Source: Clostridia bacterium
Lineage (GTDB): Bacteria > Bacillota > Clostridia > Christensenellales > Aristaeellaceae
Length of the DNA stretch: 64,000 nucleotides
Direction of reading: 5' to 3'
Assembly (NCBI GenBank): GCA_017541105.1
Contig: JAFXZS010000019.1
Coordinates: forward strand, 101,985 to 165,984
Under the pieces are notes generated by a model. The model made no database searches. It saw only the letters and a program-made list of their open reading frames with translations, and was not told the origin of the DNA. The position numbers were made by a program, and so were the translations under genes. Shown piece by piece: positions 1 through 7,300 of this stretch; positions within the stretch are counted from its first letter, which is position 1, and each line of letters opens with the position of its first letter.

Positions 1-133
1 GGAGAGCTCCGCGAAAAAGCTGGCAGCCATCGCCCCCGTGCGCACAACGTGCAAGGAATACTTCGGCTGGGACGGCAGGAGCCTCGGCGCATGGGGTGAA
101 CCCGGAAAGGCCGTGTCAGCGGCGGAGTCATGA
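1..133 (+). CDS. C-terminal tail of an unidentified protein (partial)
   Basis: Reading from base 2, one frame stays open for 43 codons to a TGA at 131-133. The peptide has an ordinary composition (it ends WGEPGKAVSAAES) and looks like a protein C-terminus, but I do not recognise the family. The start lies before the window. The other two forward frames look less protein-like. The call rests only on the open frame and on the absence of any other gene before 193. Confidence 0.4.
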   Translation, partial: ESSAKKLAAIAPVRTTCKEYFGWDGRSLGAWGEPGKAVSAAES

Positions 134-192
134 TGGACAGCTTCAGCGGGTTTTGAGACGGGCAAAGGAAAAAAGAGGTTGGAGGACAGACG

Positions 193-798
193 ATGATTCC
201 TACGCGGCAGGAGGCTGAAAGGTTGCTGAGGGAAGCGGAAAGCTGCAATCCGGGACCGTGGGGAAACCATAGCCGCGTCGCGGCCCACTGCGCTGAAAAG
301 ATCGCCGAAGCCTGCGAAGGAATGGATGCCGAAAAAGCCTATATCCTTGGTTTGCTGCATGATATCGGCAGGAAATTCGGCGTCAGGCATCTCGGGCATG
401 TGTCAGACGGATATTCGTACATGATGTCTCTGGGCTACGATGAAGCGGCCAGGATCTGCCTGACACATTCCTTCAACAATATGGCGACGGAGGAGTATAT
501 CGGCAGGTTCGATACAACGGACGAGGAGCTGGAACTCATTCAGTCCGAACTCAGGAAGGCGGTTCCGGATGATTACGACAGGCTGATTCAGCTGTGCGAC
601 GCGCTGGCGGGAAGCGAAGGCGTAATGAATATCGAGGACCGGATGAATGACGTCAAAAGAAGATACGGAAGCTTTCCGCAGTCCAAATGGGATTCGAACC
701 TGAGACTGAAAGCGTATTTTGAGGAGAAGGCCCGGAAGTGCGTTTATGATCTGGTGGAGAAAGACACTTTTGCACTGCCGGAAGAAAACCGGGACTGA
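193..798 (+). CDS. HD-domain phosphohydrolase
   Basis: A 201-residue HD superfamily protein. The metal-binding pattern is visible as H26 (NHSRVAAHCA), the H56-D57 doublet in LLHDIGRK, and histidines at 66 and 92 (THS) that may complete the site. Small single-domain HD proteins of this type usually hydrolyse phosphoesters of nucleotides or related metabolites; the substrate cannot be inferred here. GGAGG at 181-185 lies seven bases before the ATG and fixes the start. It stands alone, with a 154-base gap before the next gene. Confidence 0.85.
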   Translation: MIPTRQEAERLLREAESCNPGPWGNHSRVAAHCAEKIAEACEGMDAEKAYILGLLHDIGRKFGVRHLGHVSDGYSYMMSLGYDEAARICLTHSFNNMATEEYIGRFDTTDEELELIQSELRKAVPDDYDRLIQLCDALAGSEGVMNIEDRMNDVKRRYGSFPQSKWDSNLRLKAYFEEKARKCVYDLVEKDTFALPEENRD

Positions 799-952
799 GA
801 CTTATCCGGACGGTACAACCATTGAAGCTGAATTCTATGGGAAACGGCTGTAAGCCGCAAACGGGCACTCCCCGAAGCTTGCCCGGGCCAACCGCATCGA
901 AAGGCGGCAGGCAGAAAAACGATCAATCATTGCATGGAGAGGAGGGAGCTCA

Positions 953-1132
953 ATGGCTGGCCTGATCATCACTTTGATTGTTCTGGCGGCGCTTGTGGTT
1001 CTGTCATATACAACGGATGTCCTGGAGGCTTTTGCCCCGGTGATCAACAGCGGGAGCGCGGTCGTGGCATTCGCGTTTGTCACAGGGGTGTTTATCTATC
1101 GCCTGATCCGGAACAGAAAGAACCGGAAATGA
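953..1132 (+). CDS. Small two-helix membrane protein
   Basis: A 59-residue protein beginning MAGLIITLIVLAALVVLSY. It has one hydrophobic segment at about residues 3-19 and a second at about 34-50 (SAVVAFAFVTGVFIYRLI), followed by a basic tail RNRKNRK that would sit in the cytoplasm. A purine-rich site (GGAGAGGAGGGAG) directly precedes the ATG. The function is unknown. The ribosome-binding site, hydrophobic pattern and charged end make it a credible gene despite its size. Confidence 0.65.
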   Translation: MAGLIITLIVLAALVVLSYTTDVLEAFAPVINSGSAVVAFAFVTGVFIYRLIRNRKNRK

Positions 1133-1189
1133 GGCGGTTTTCCTTTCAGCAGGCACAAGGATACCGGAAGAAAAGACGGGGGATGCTTT

Positions 1190-1753
1190 ATGAATCATTG
1201 CGGAACACAGAGGCTGGAAACAGAGAGGCTGATCCTGCGAAGATTAACAGAATCGGACGCGGATGCCATGTACAGGAACTGGGCGTCTGACCCGGAGGTA
1301 ACCCGGTTCCTGACCTGGCCTGCGCATACGAGCGCGGACGTTACAAAATATGTGATCGGGACCTGGCTTCCGCTGTACGAGAAAAAGGATTATTATCATT
1401 GGGCAATTACACTGAAGGAAAACGGAGACGAACCCATCGGGACAATTCACGGCCTGGTGAATGATGACCTGGAAGCCATACAGATCGGATATTGCCTGGG
1501 AAAAGCCTGGTGGCACCGGGGAATCATGTCCGAGGCAGCGCAGGCGGTGATTGATTTTTTCTTTGACCGTGTCAACGCAAACAGCATCTGTTCCTACCAT
1601 GACCCGAACAATCCCCATTCCGGCATGGTGATGAAGCATTGCGGAATGAAATATGAGGGGACAAGGCGGGCCGCGGACCGCAACAACACAGGGATCTGCG
1701 ACGCCAGCTGGTATTCCGTTTTACGGACGGAGCACCGGATGCTGAAAGAATGA
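1190..1753 (+). CDS. GNAT-family N-acetyltransferase (RimJ/RimL type)
   Basis: A 187-residue acetyltransferase. The N-terminus ETERLILRRLTESDADAMY is characteristic of the RimJ/RimL branch of GNAT enzymes, and the middle (IQIGYCLGKAWWHRGIMSEA) matches the acetyl-CoA-binding strand and loop of motif A. Such enzymes transfer acetyl from acetyl-CoA to a protein N-terminus, amino acid or small amine; the substrate here is unknown. A GGGGGA site six bases upstream supports the ATG at 1190. It has no operon partner. Confidence 0.88.
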   Translation: MNHCGTQRLETERLILRRLTESDADAMYRNWASDPEVTRFLTWPAHTSADVTKYVIGTWLPLYEKKDYYHWAITLKENGDEPIGTIHGLVNDDLEAIQIGYCLGKAWWHRGIMSEAAQAVIDFFFDRVNANSICSYHDPNNPHSGMVMKHCGMKYEGTRRAADRNNTGICDASWYSVLRTEHRMLKE

Positions 1754-1899
1754 ACAGGGACGGGGACGGCCCCGCACGGAACCGCCGGCCGGTTCGTGCC
1801 TTCTCCGGCTCTACTTTCCGTAGGTAGCCAGACCGTGCCGGCTGTTATACAATTCCTTCCGGGCCATGGCTGCAAAACTCATCCACGGAGGGAAGAAGA

Positions 1900-2511
1900 A
1901 TGAACCAGTATATTACGGGCGCGGCCATCCGCGAGCTGCGCCAACAGAAGAATATGACCCAGCTGCAGCTTGCGCAGCTGCTCAGCGTCAGCGATAAGAC
2001 GATCTCCAAATGGGAGACCGGAAAAGGCTATCCGGATATCACACTGCTCGAGCCCATCGCGAAAGCCTTCGGCGTCTCGGTCACGGAGCTGATCTCCGGA
2101 AACCGGATCAGCAACCGGAACGTGTCCGCCAATATGATGCGTTCCCTGTTCTATGTCTGCCCGGTCTGCGGGAACGTCATCCATACCATGGGCGAGGCCG
2201 TCGTCCAGTGCCACGGGATCCAGCTGCTGCCGGCGGAACCGGAACCGACGGACGAACACCATATGATCCTGATCGAGCGGAGCGAAGACGAGTACTATGT
2301 CCGGATTGACCATGACATGACAAAGGCACACTATATCTCCTTTGCCGCCGCGGTTTCCCCGGACCGTATGCAGATGGTCCGCCTCTATCCGGAAGGAAAC
2401 GCCGAGGCACGGTTCAGGATCAGCGGCGTCAAAAGGATCCTGTTCTGGTGCAACCGGGACGGCCTGTTTTCGATGGACGTCGTCAAAGGCATCGACGACC
2501 GGGACCGTTGA
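1900..2511 (+). CDS. XRE-type HTH regulator fused to a desulfoferrodoxin-like module
   Basis: 203 residues. Residues 6-62 are an XRE helix-turn-helix (AAIRELRQQKNMTQ, SDKTISKWETGKGYPD). The rest aligns by eye along the whole of desulfoferrodoxin: a desulforedoxin-like part with C87-x2-C90 and C104-H105 (the family has CC there), then the superoxide-reductase part with E119, H121, H138, H144 and C184. The last iron ligand, His in CNxHG, is Asp (D187 in CNRDGLF). A role as a redox- or metal-responsive DNA-binding protein is inferred. GGAGG precedes the ATG. Its 3' end overlaps the convergent nucleotidyltransferase gene by 29 bases. Confidence 0.82.
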   Translation: MNQYITGAAIRELRQQKNMTQLQLAQLLSVSDKTISKWETGKGYPDITLLEPIAKAFGVSVTELISGNRISNRNVSANMMRSLFYVCPVCGNVIHTMGEAVVQCHGIQLLPAEPEPTDEHHMILIERSEDEYYVRIDHDMTKAHYISFAAAVSPDRMQMVRLYPEGNAEARFRISGVKRILFWCNRDGLFSMDVVKGIDDRDR

Positions 2512-3268
2512 ATGAAATCCGGTCTATGGCATATCCGGCGTAAGACCTGGCAAGCGCCAGGTCATAGACGACTTCCGCGCTTTCGGAATACTCACGCAGG
2601 GCGTCTGTGATGAGAGGGCGGAATTCCGCGGGCAGGCGGCTGAGGGCCCATTCTCCGCCTTCCTTCTTGGAAAGGACCAGCCCCTCTTCCTTATAAGCCA
2701 GCACTCTTGCCAGGTTCAAAACCAGATACATGGGATTGTCTGCGATGCTGTCCCGCGCATCCTCAACATCCTTCCGGATGGAATCCATATAATCAGGGCC
2801 CGGGACTTCTGCAAGCACCTCTTTGACGGGGGCGCCCCAGAGGCATCGGCCCCGCTTGCTGATGATTGTAAAATGTGCCGCGAGATCCGGATCTTCACCG
2901 TGCATCTTACGGATATAATCATCGGGATCCCTTCGGTACCATTCCAGATGCGCGGCGGAAAAATGCAGTTCAAAGGGCGTGGGATAAACAAAAGGTTTGC
3001 ATACCGCCGCGAGGACGACGCTCATTTCAATCCCCTTCGCCGGACCCGACGCGTTATACTCCACCACCATGTCCATGTACTTTCTTTTGACAGCATCGGA
3101 CAAGGGCCGGTTCACAACGATGATGAGGTCAATATCGCTTTTTTCGGGATTGAAGCAGCCCATCACAGCGGAGCCGTGCAGATAAATGCCGACCAGGCTG
3201 TCCCGCAGGATCGTTTTTGACTGTCCGACAAATCCTTCGATCAGGCTTTCCGTTTGCGGCAATAACAT
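2483..3268 (-). CDS. AadA-like aminoglycoside nucleotidyltransferase family protein
   Basis: 261 residues, the usual length of ANT(3'')/ANT(9) enzymes. The nucleotidyltransferase signature is complete: G32-S33 in YLHGSAVMGCFNPEKSDIDL and the metal-binding pair D45-x-D47. The C-terminal helical region resembles the DUF4111 domain of streptomycin/spectinomycin adenylyltransferases. Family members transfer AMP from ATP to a drug hydroxyl, but many chromosomal homologues have no shown resistance activity. A GGGAGG site lies upstream of the ATG. It is convergent with the preceding regulator and has no mobile element beside it. Confidence 0.8.
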   Translation of the reverse strand: MLLPQTESLIEGFVGQSKTILRDSLVGIYLHGSAVMGCFNPEKSDIDLIIVVNRPLSDAVKRKYMDMVVEYNASGPAKGIEMSVVLAAVCKPFVYPTPFELHFSAAHLEWYRRDPDDYIRKMHGEDPDLAAHFTIISKRGRCLWGAPVKEVLAEVPGPDYMDSIRKDVEDARDSIADNPMYLVLNLARVLAYKEEGLVLSKKEGGEWALSRLPAEFRPLITDALREYSESAEVVYDLALARSYAGYAIDRISFNGPGRRCL

Positions 3269-3382
3269 AGGCGGCCTCCCTGAAAGGAATCCATAAGGTT
3301 TTCAGGCCCGGTGACGGCATGTTCCGGCCATCGCCCGTATTTTACCATATCCATCCCGAAAACAAAAGAAAAGGAAGGGAAG

Positions 3383-3414
3383 GAAAAACTCCCGGCAGCC
3401 GAAGCTGCCGGGAG
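3383..3414 (-). terminator. Rho-independent terminator of the sugar ABC operon
   Basis: A perfect 11-bp inverted repeat (3389-3399 with 3404-3414, CTCCCGGCAGC) closes on a CGAA tetraloop. Read on the minus strand it is followed by TTTTTCC. It sits 47 bases after the stop codon of the binding-protein gene. Confidence 0.85.
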
Positions 3415-3460
3415 GAGGCAAGCCGGATGGATTCCGGCGGGAACGCTGCTGCCTTACGGA

Positions 3461-5035
3461 TCAGCTGCCGTGGGTGAGGTCATAGTTCCTCTGATAGATC
3501 TCCATATACTTCTCAAGGCCCATATCGTTCAGCTGCTGGATGTAGGCATCCCAGTCTTCTTCCACGCCGCCCTTGGACAGCCATTTCGCGCGCATTTCCT
3601 CCGCGTAGGCGATCAGGTCGGTCTTGATCAGGCTGAGCTCATCGGTATCCTCTTCGCTCATGATCATGTTGGGCAGGTAGATGGTCGTCGCATACTTGCG
3701 GTAATAGTTTTCGTTCCGGTCAAACTTCGCCTGGTGGCCGGCGGAACGCGGGATCTTCGAACCGAAGAAGTCACTGGTCAGCGCGATCGGGCCGTCAGAG
3801 GCGAAGGCTTCCATATAACGGAATTCGTCATAGCTCATGCCTTCGGGCGTGGGGATATAGTCGTAGGTGCCGTCGCCGTTGTCCTTGATGTTGATGCCGA
3901 TCGGGCCCAGGTCGCACTGCATGGACCAGATGGGATCATAGAAGGTATCGACCCACTGCATCAGCAGCTCAGGGTTGTGGCAGACGTTCGTGATGGAGAA
4001 ACCGGTTGCTGCCATGGTGGAGTCCGCGGAGGTGCCCCAGGAGGTGGTTCCGTCCGGGCCGAGCAGCGGAGAGATCGGCTCGTACTCATCCTCATGCACG
4101 GTGCCCAGGTCAAAGCTGTTCCAGCACATGAAGACGCCGATGTTGGCAATCTCGCCCTGGTTCTGCGCGTTGTAGGTCTTCTTGTCCATCGTGAAGCCTT
4201 CCTGATCGATCAGGCCGTTGGCGAAGAAGTGCTCATACAGGTATTTGCAGCCTTCCTTGTAGCCTTCGGTCACCGGCACGAAGACCAGCTTGCCGTCTTC
4301 GCCCACGACGATGTGGCTGTTGCCCTGGGCCAGCGTATCCGCATAGCCGAACGCGCCGAAGAAGCCGCCGATGTCGCGCTGGGATCCGAGGAACTTGAAG
4401 GTCATCGGGATTTCATCGTTCGGGTCGCCGTTGCCGTTGGCATCCTGCTCCTTGAACGCGGTCAGCACTTCTTCCAGCTCCACGAGCGTGGTGGGCTTTT
4501 CGAGGCCCAGCCGCTTCAGCCACTCCACGTTGATCATGATGTTGGAAGCGATGGTGCCGTCTTCACCTTCCTGCACATAGGGGGTGGAATAAATGTTGCC
4601 GTCGGGGGCCGTGATGTTTTTCCTGATGTCCGGACGCCGCTCGAGCAGCGCCTTCAGGTTGGGGGCATATTCGTCAATCAGGTCATTCAGCGGGAGCAGG
4701 ACGCCCTGCGAACCGTAGACGACCAGGTCCGAGTTGCTCAGGGAGAATTTGCCGAAGAAGCCTTCCGGCAGGTTCTTGTTGGAGCCGAGCCGCAGGTTCT
4801 TGACCTCATCGTATTCCGCCTGCGGGATCTGTTCCCACACGATATGAATGCCGGTCAGTTCCTCCATGCGCTTGAAAAGCTCCATTTCGTCCGCGTTTCC
4901 GTGCAGCGGGCGCATACGGATGATCAGATTGAAGGTTTCCCCTGAATCCGACAGGGGGTAGGTGGTCTCAGCCATTGCCGCCGTGCAGGCCAGCAGCATC
5001 GCCAGAGCCAGGATGACAGCCAGGATCCGTTTCAT
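3461..5035 (-). CDS. Extracellular solute-binding protein of a carbohydrate ABC transporter
   Basis: 524 residues, the size of LipO-like family 1 binding proteins that pair with LplB/YtcP permeases. A signal sequence (MKRILAVILALAMLLACTAAMAE) is followed by the two-lobed binding fold. LLAC could act as a lipobox, but cleavage after AMA is equally possible. The motif DANGNGDPNDEIP resembles the calcium-like loop common in these proteins. The start at 5035 is chosen because AAGGAGG lies seven bases upstream; an ATG nine codons earlier lacks a site. It is the last gene of an operon with two permeases, before a terminator. Oligosaccharide or complex-sugar binding is inferred. Confidence 0.9.
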   Translation of the reverse strand: MKRILAVILALAMLLACTAAMAETTYPLSDSGETFNLIIRMRPLHGNADEMELFKRMEELTGIHIVWEQIPQAEYDEVKNLRLGSNKNLPEGFFGKFSLSNSDLVVYGSQGVLLPLNDLIDEYAPNLKALLERRPDIRKNITAPDGNIYSTPYVQEGEDGTIASNIMINVEWLKRLGLEKPTTLVELEEVLTAFKEQDANGNGDPNDEIPMTFKFLGSQRDIGGFFGAFGYADTLAQGNSHIVVGEDGKLVFVPVTEGYKEGCKYLYEHFFANGLIDQEGFTMDKKTYNAQNQGEIANIGVFMCWNSFDLGTVHEDEYEPISPLLGPDGTTSWGTSADSTMAATGFSITNVCHNPELLMQWVDTFYDPIWSMQCDLGPIGINIKDNGDGTYDYIPTPEGMSYDEFRYMEAFASDGPIALTSDFFGSKIPRSAGHQAKFDRNENYYRKYATTIYLPNMIMSEEDTDELSLIKTDLIAYAEEMRAKWLSKGGVEEDWDAYIQQLNDMGLEKYMEIYQRNYDLTHGS

Positions 5036-5130
5036 GTTTTTTCCTCCTTTTTTTGTGTTCAATTTATATCAGGGCATACAGGCCCTTTGAACCAGGTTAA
5101 TCTTTGGCTGCGCCGCAGGTGCGTCAAGGC

Positions 5131-6039
5131 TTACCCCTTGACCGCCCCGATCATCACGCCCTGGATGAAGTAACGCTGCAGGAAGGGATAGAGGATCAGC
5201 AGCGGCAGCGAGGAGGCGATGATGATGCCGTACTTGATCATATCGCCCAGGCGCTGCTGGGCTGCCAGGTTTGCCGCGTCCTCCACCATATCCCCCAGCG
5301 AATTCTCGAACAGAATGCTGCGCAGGACCAGCTGCAGCGGGTGTTTGTTGACGTCGCTCAGATAGATCATCGCGGTGAAATAGCTGTTCCAGTGGCTCAC
5401 CGCGTAGAAAAGGACCAGCACGGCGATAATCGCCTTGGACAGCGGCAGCACCACCTGCAGGAAGAACTGTATGTTCGTCGCGCCGTCCAGCTGGGACGCT
5501 TCAAGGAGTTCGTCCGGGATCGTCTGCTGGAAGAATGTCCGGGCGACAATCAGGTTCCAGGAACTGACCGCGACGGGAAGGATCAGCGCCCACATCGTAT
5601 CGAGCAGCCCGAGGGAATCCACCAGCAGGTAGTTCGGAACGATACCGCCCGAAAAGATCATGGTGAAGGTGATCATCATCATAATCGCGTTCCGGCCCAC
5701 CAGATCCTTGCGGGACAGGGCGTACGCCGCGGGCAGGGTCAGGACCACATTCACCGCCGTTCCGACGACGGTGTAGATCACCGTGTTCCGGTAGCCGGTG
5801 AAGAAGGTTTTGTATTCAAGAATCCGCCGGTATCCGTCCAGCGTCGCGTTGTGCGGAAACAGGAAGACCTTGCCGGCATAAACATCCACCGGGTCGGAAA
5901 TGGAAGCGATCACGATAAAGTACAACGGATATGCCACCAGCAGAAAGCAGATGGTCAGAAGCACATAGTTCATGATGTCGAACACTTTATCGGCTTTGGT
6001 CTGCCTGATACGAAACCCGGTTTTTGTCGCGGCTGTCAT
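5131..6039 (-). CDS. Carbohydrate ABC transporter permease (YtcP/AraQ type)
   Basis: 302 residues with about six membrane segments (the first is YVLLTICFLLVAYPLYFIVIA). The cytoplasmic EAA loop that contacts the ATPase is present as EASQLDGATNIQFFLQVVLP. The ending QGVMIGAVKG is typical of YtcP-like permeases. GGAGG precedes the ATG. It follows the LplB-type permease by 31 bases and precedes the binding protein. No ATPase gene is in the operon; such systems normally share a genome-wide MsmX-type ATPase. Confidence 0.92.
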   Translation of the reverse strand: MTAATKTGFRIRQTKADKVFDIMNYVLLTICFLLVAYPLYFIVIASISDPVDVYAGKVFLFPHNATLDGYRRILEYKTFFTGYRNTVIYTVVGTAVNVVLTLPAAYALSRKDLVGRNAIMMMITFTMIFSGGIVPNYLLVDSLGLLDTMWALILPVAVSSWNLIVARTFFQQTIPDELLEASQLDGATNIQFFLQVVLPLSKAIIAVLVLFYAVSHWNSYFTAMIYLSDVNKHPLQLVLRSILFENSLGDMVEDAANLAAQQRLGDMIKYGIIIASSLPLLILYPFLQRYFIQGVMIGAVKG

Positions 6040-6070
6040 GCGCGTCTCCTCCTTTCCGGCGGAATGAATA

Positions 6071-7024
6071 TCAGAACAGCGAGGAATCGGTCACCCGCTT
6101 GGAGATAAAGTTCACGGTACAGATCAGTACCAGATTGACGACGGACTCAAACATGCCCACGGCCGTGGCGAAGCTGTACTGGTGGCTCTGCAGGCCCCGC
6201 TTGTAGACATAGGTCGAGATGATTTCGGAAGTTTCCTGGTTCAGCGAGGTCTGCATCAGGTAGGCTTTCTCCTGCCCGACCGCCATGATTTTTCCGGAGT
6301 TGAGGATAAACATGATCACAATCGTGGGCAGAATGCCGGGGATGTCGATGTGCCATACCCGCTGGAACTTGTTCGCCCCGTCCATGACGGCCGCTTCATG
6401 CAGCTCCGGATTGATGGCGGACAGCGCGGCAAGATACAGGATGCTTCCCCAGCCGGCGGACTGCCAGATCTCAGACCCGATATACAGCGGACGGAACCAG
6501 GACGCTTCGCCCATGAAATGGACCCGCTCTATTCCGAGCGCTTCCATGATATGGTTGACGATGCCGGACTTCAGGGCAAAGAACAGGGTAATGATGCCGA
6601 CCAGCACCACGGTCGAGATGAAATGCGGCGCATAGAGGGTGGTCTGCACCAGTTTTTTGTATCTTCTGGAAGGAAGCTGGTTCAGCAGCAGCGCCAGCAG
6701 CACCGGGATCGGGAAGGAGATCAGCAGAGTTCCCACGCTGATAGCCAGCGTGTTGGGGAGCACGCGCTTGAATGCCGGAGTATTGAAGAAATCCTGAAAG
6801 TTTTTCCATCCGACCCACGGGCTTCCCCACATGCCCATCGTGGCTTTATATTTCCGGAAAGCAATCTGGAGGCCGAGCATCGGATAGTACCGGAAGATCA
6901 GGAAATACGCAATCGTGGGCAGCAGAAACAGGTACAGCTGCCAGTTGCACAGGATCTTTTTCAGCTTTTTCCGCGCCGGTTCATGGCGCAGATCCCGGGC
7001 ATGGACGGTAGCAGACATCGACAT
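6071..7024 (-). CDS. Carbohydrate ABC transporter permease (LplB type)
   Basis: 317 residues with six predicted membrane segments, beginning WQLYLFLLPTIAYFLIFRYYPM, the hallmark opening of LplB-like permeases. The EAA loop appears as HEAAVMDGANKFQRVWHIDIP. It ends KRVTDSSLF, as expected for this partner type. Two nearby ATGs (7024 and 7018) are possible starts and neither has a strong ribosome site; an open extension further upstream has no family similarity and crosses the promoter. First gene of the minus-strand operon. Confidence 0.9.
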   Translation of the reverse strand: MSMSATVHARDLRHEPARKKLKKILCNWQLYLFLLPTIAYFLIFRYYPMLGLQIAFRKYKATMGMWGSPWVGWKNFQDFFNTPAFKRVLPNTLAISVGTLLISFPIPVLLALLLNQLPSRRYKKLVQTTLYAPHFISTVVLVGIITLFFALKSGIVNHIMEALGIERVHFMGEASWFRPLYIGSEIWQSAGWGSILYLAALSAINPELHEAAVMDGANKFQRVWHIDIPGILPTIVIMFILNSGKIMAVGQEKAYLMQTSLNQETSEIISTYVYKRGLQSHQYSFATAVGMFESVVNLVLICTVNFISKRVTDSSLF

Positions 7025-7102
7025 GATGATCCAACGCGCCTTTCTTTCAGATTTGTTCGCATTTTGCTTTCCCGGGAGGGAGTCACTTCTTTTGATGTAA
7101 AA

Positions 7103-7131
7103 ATGGTATCGTTTTATGACCGGATCGTCAA
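7103..7131 (-). promoter_or_regulatory. Promoter of the LplB/YtcP/binding-protein operon
   Basis: On the minus strand TTGACG (7131-7126) and TACCAT (7108-7103) are separated by exactly 17 bases, about 75 bases before the first permease. It faces away from the sensor-regulator promoter at 7239-7267, so both lie in one divergent control region that the AraC protein probably binds. Confidence 0.65.
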
Positions 7132-7238
7132 TCTTCTCTTTTTGAACTGATGTGCATTTATTGAATTCCGCGGGCAAAAAGCCGCAAAATGTGCAATTTT
7201 TGAAAATGAAATTTCCGGGTTTTCCAGCGCTCTTTGCA

Positions 7239-7267
7239 TTGCTCTTCCCGGAATCCCGGTATATAAT
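7239..7267 (+). promoter_or_regulatory. Promoter of the AraC sensor-regulator gene
   Basis: TTGCTC at 7239-7244 and a consensus TATAAT at 7262-7267 are 17 bases apart and end 33 bases before the ATG of the regulator. Confidence 0.65.
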
Positions 7268-7300
7268 GAGTCCGTATCCGGTCTGAACGGGAGAAATCAG

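Noticed and set aside
934-1290. A 118-codon frame overlapping the small membrane protein and the GNAT gene
   Set aside because: It is rich in Gly, Arg and Glu, has no family pattern, and overlaps two better-supported genes in another frame.
1774-1799. Hairpin after the GNAT gene as a terminator
   Set aside because: The stem has a bulge and no U-run follows, so I do not list it as a feature.
3311-4945. A 544-codon plus-strand frame opposite the first solute-binding protein
   Set aside because: The protein is a mirror product of the binding-protein codons, without domains or a sensible start; the minus strand carries a signal peptide, ribosome site and terminator.
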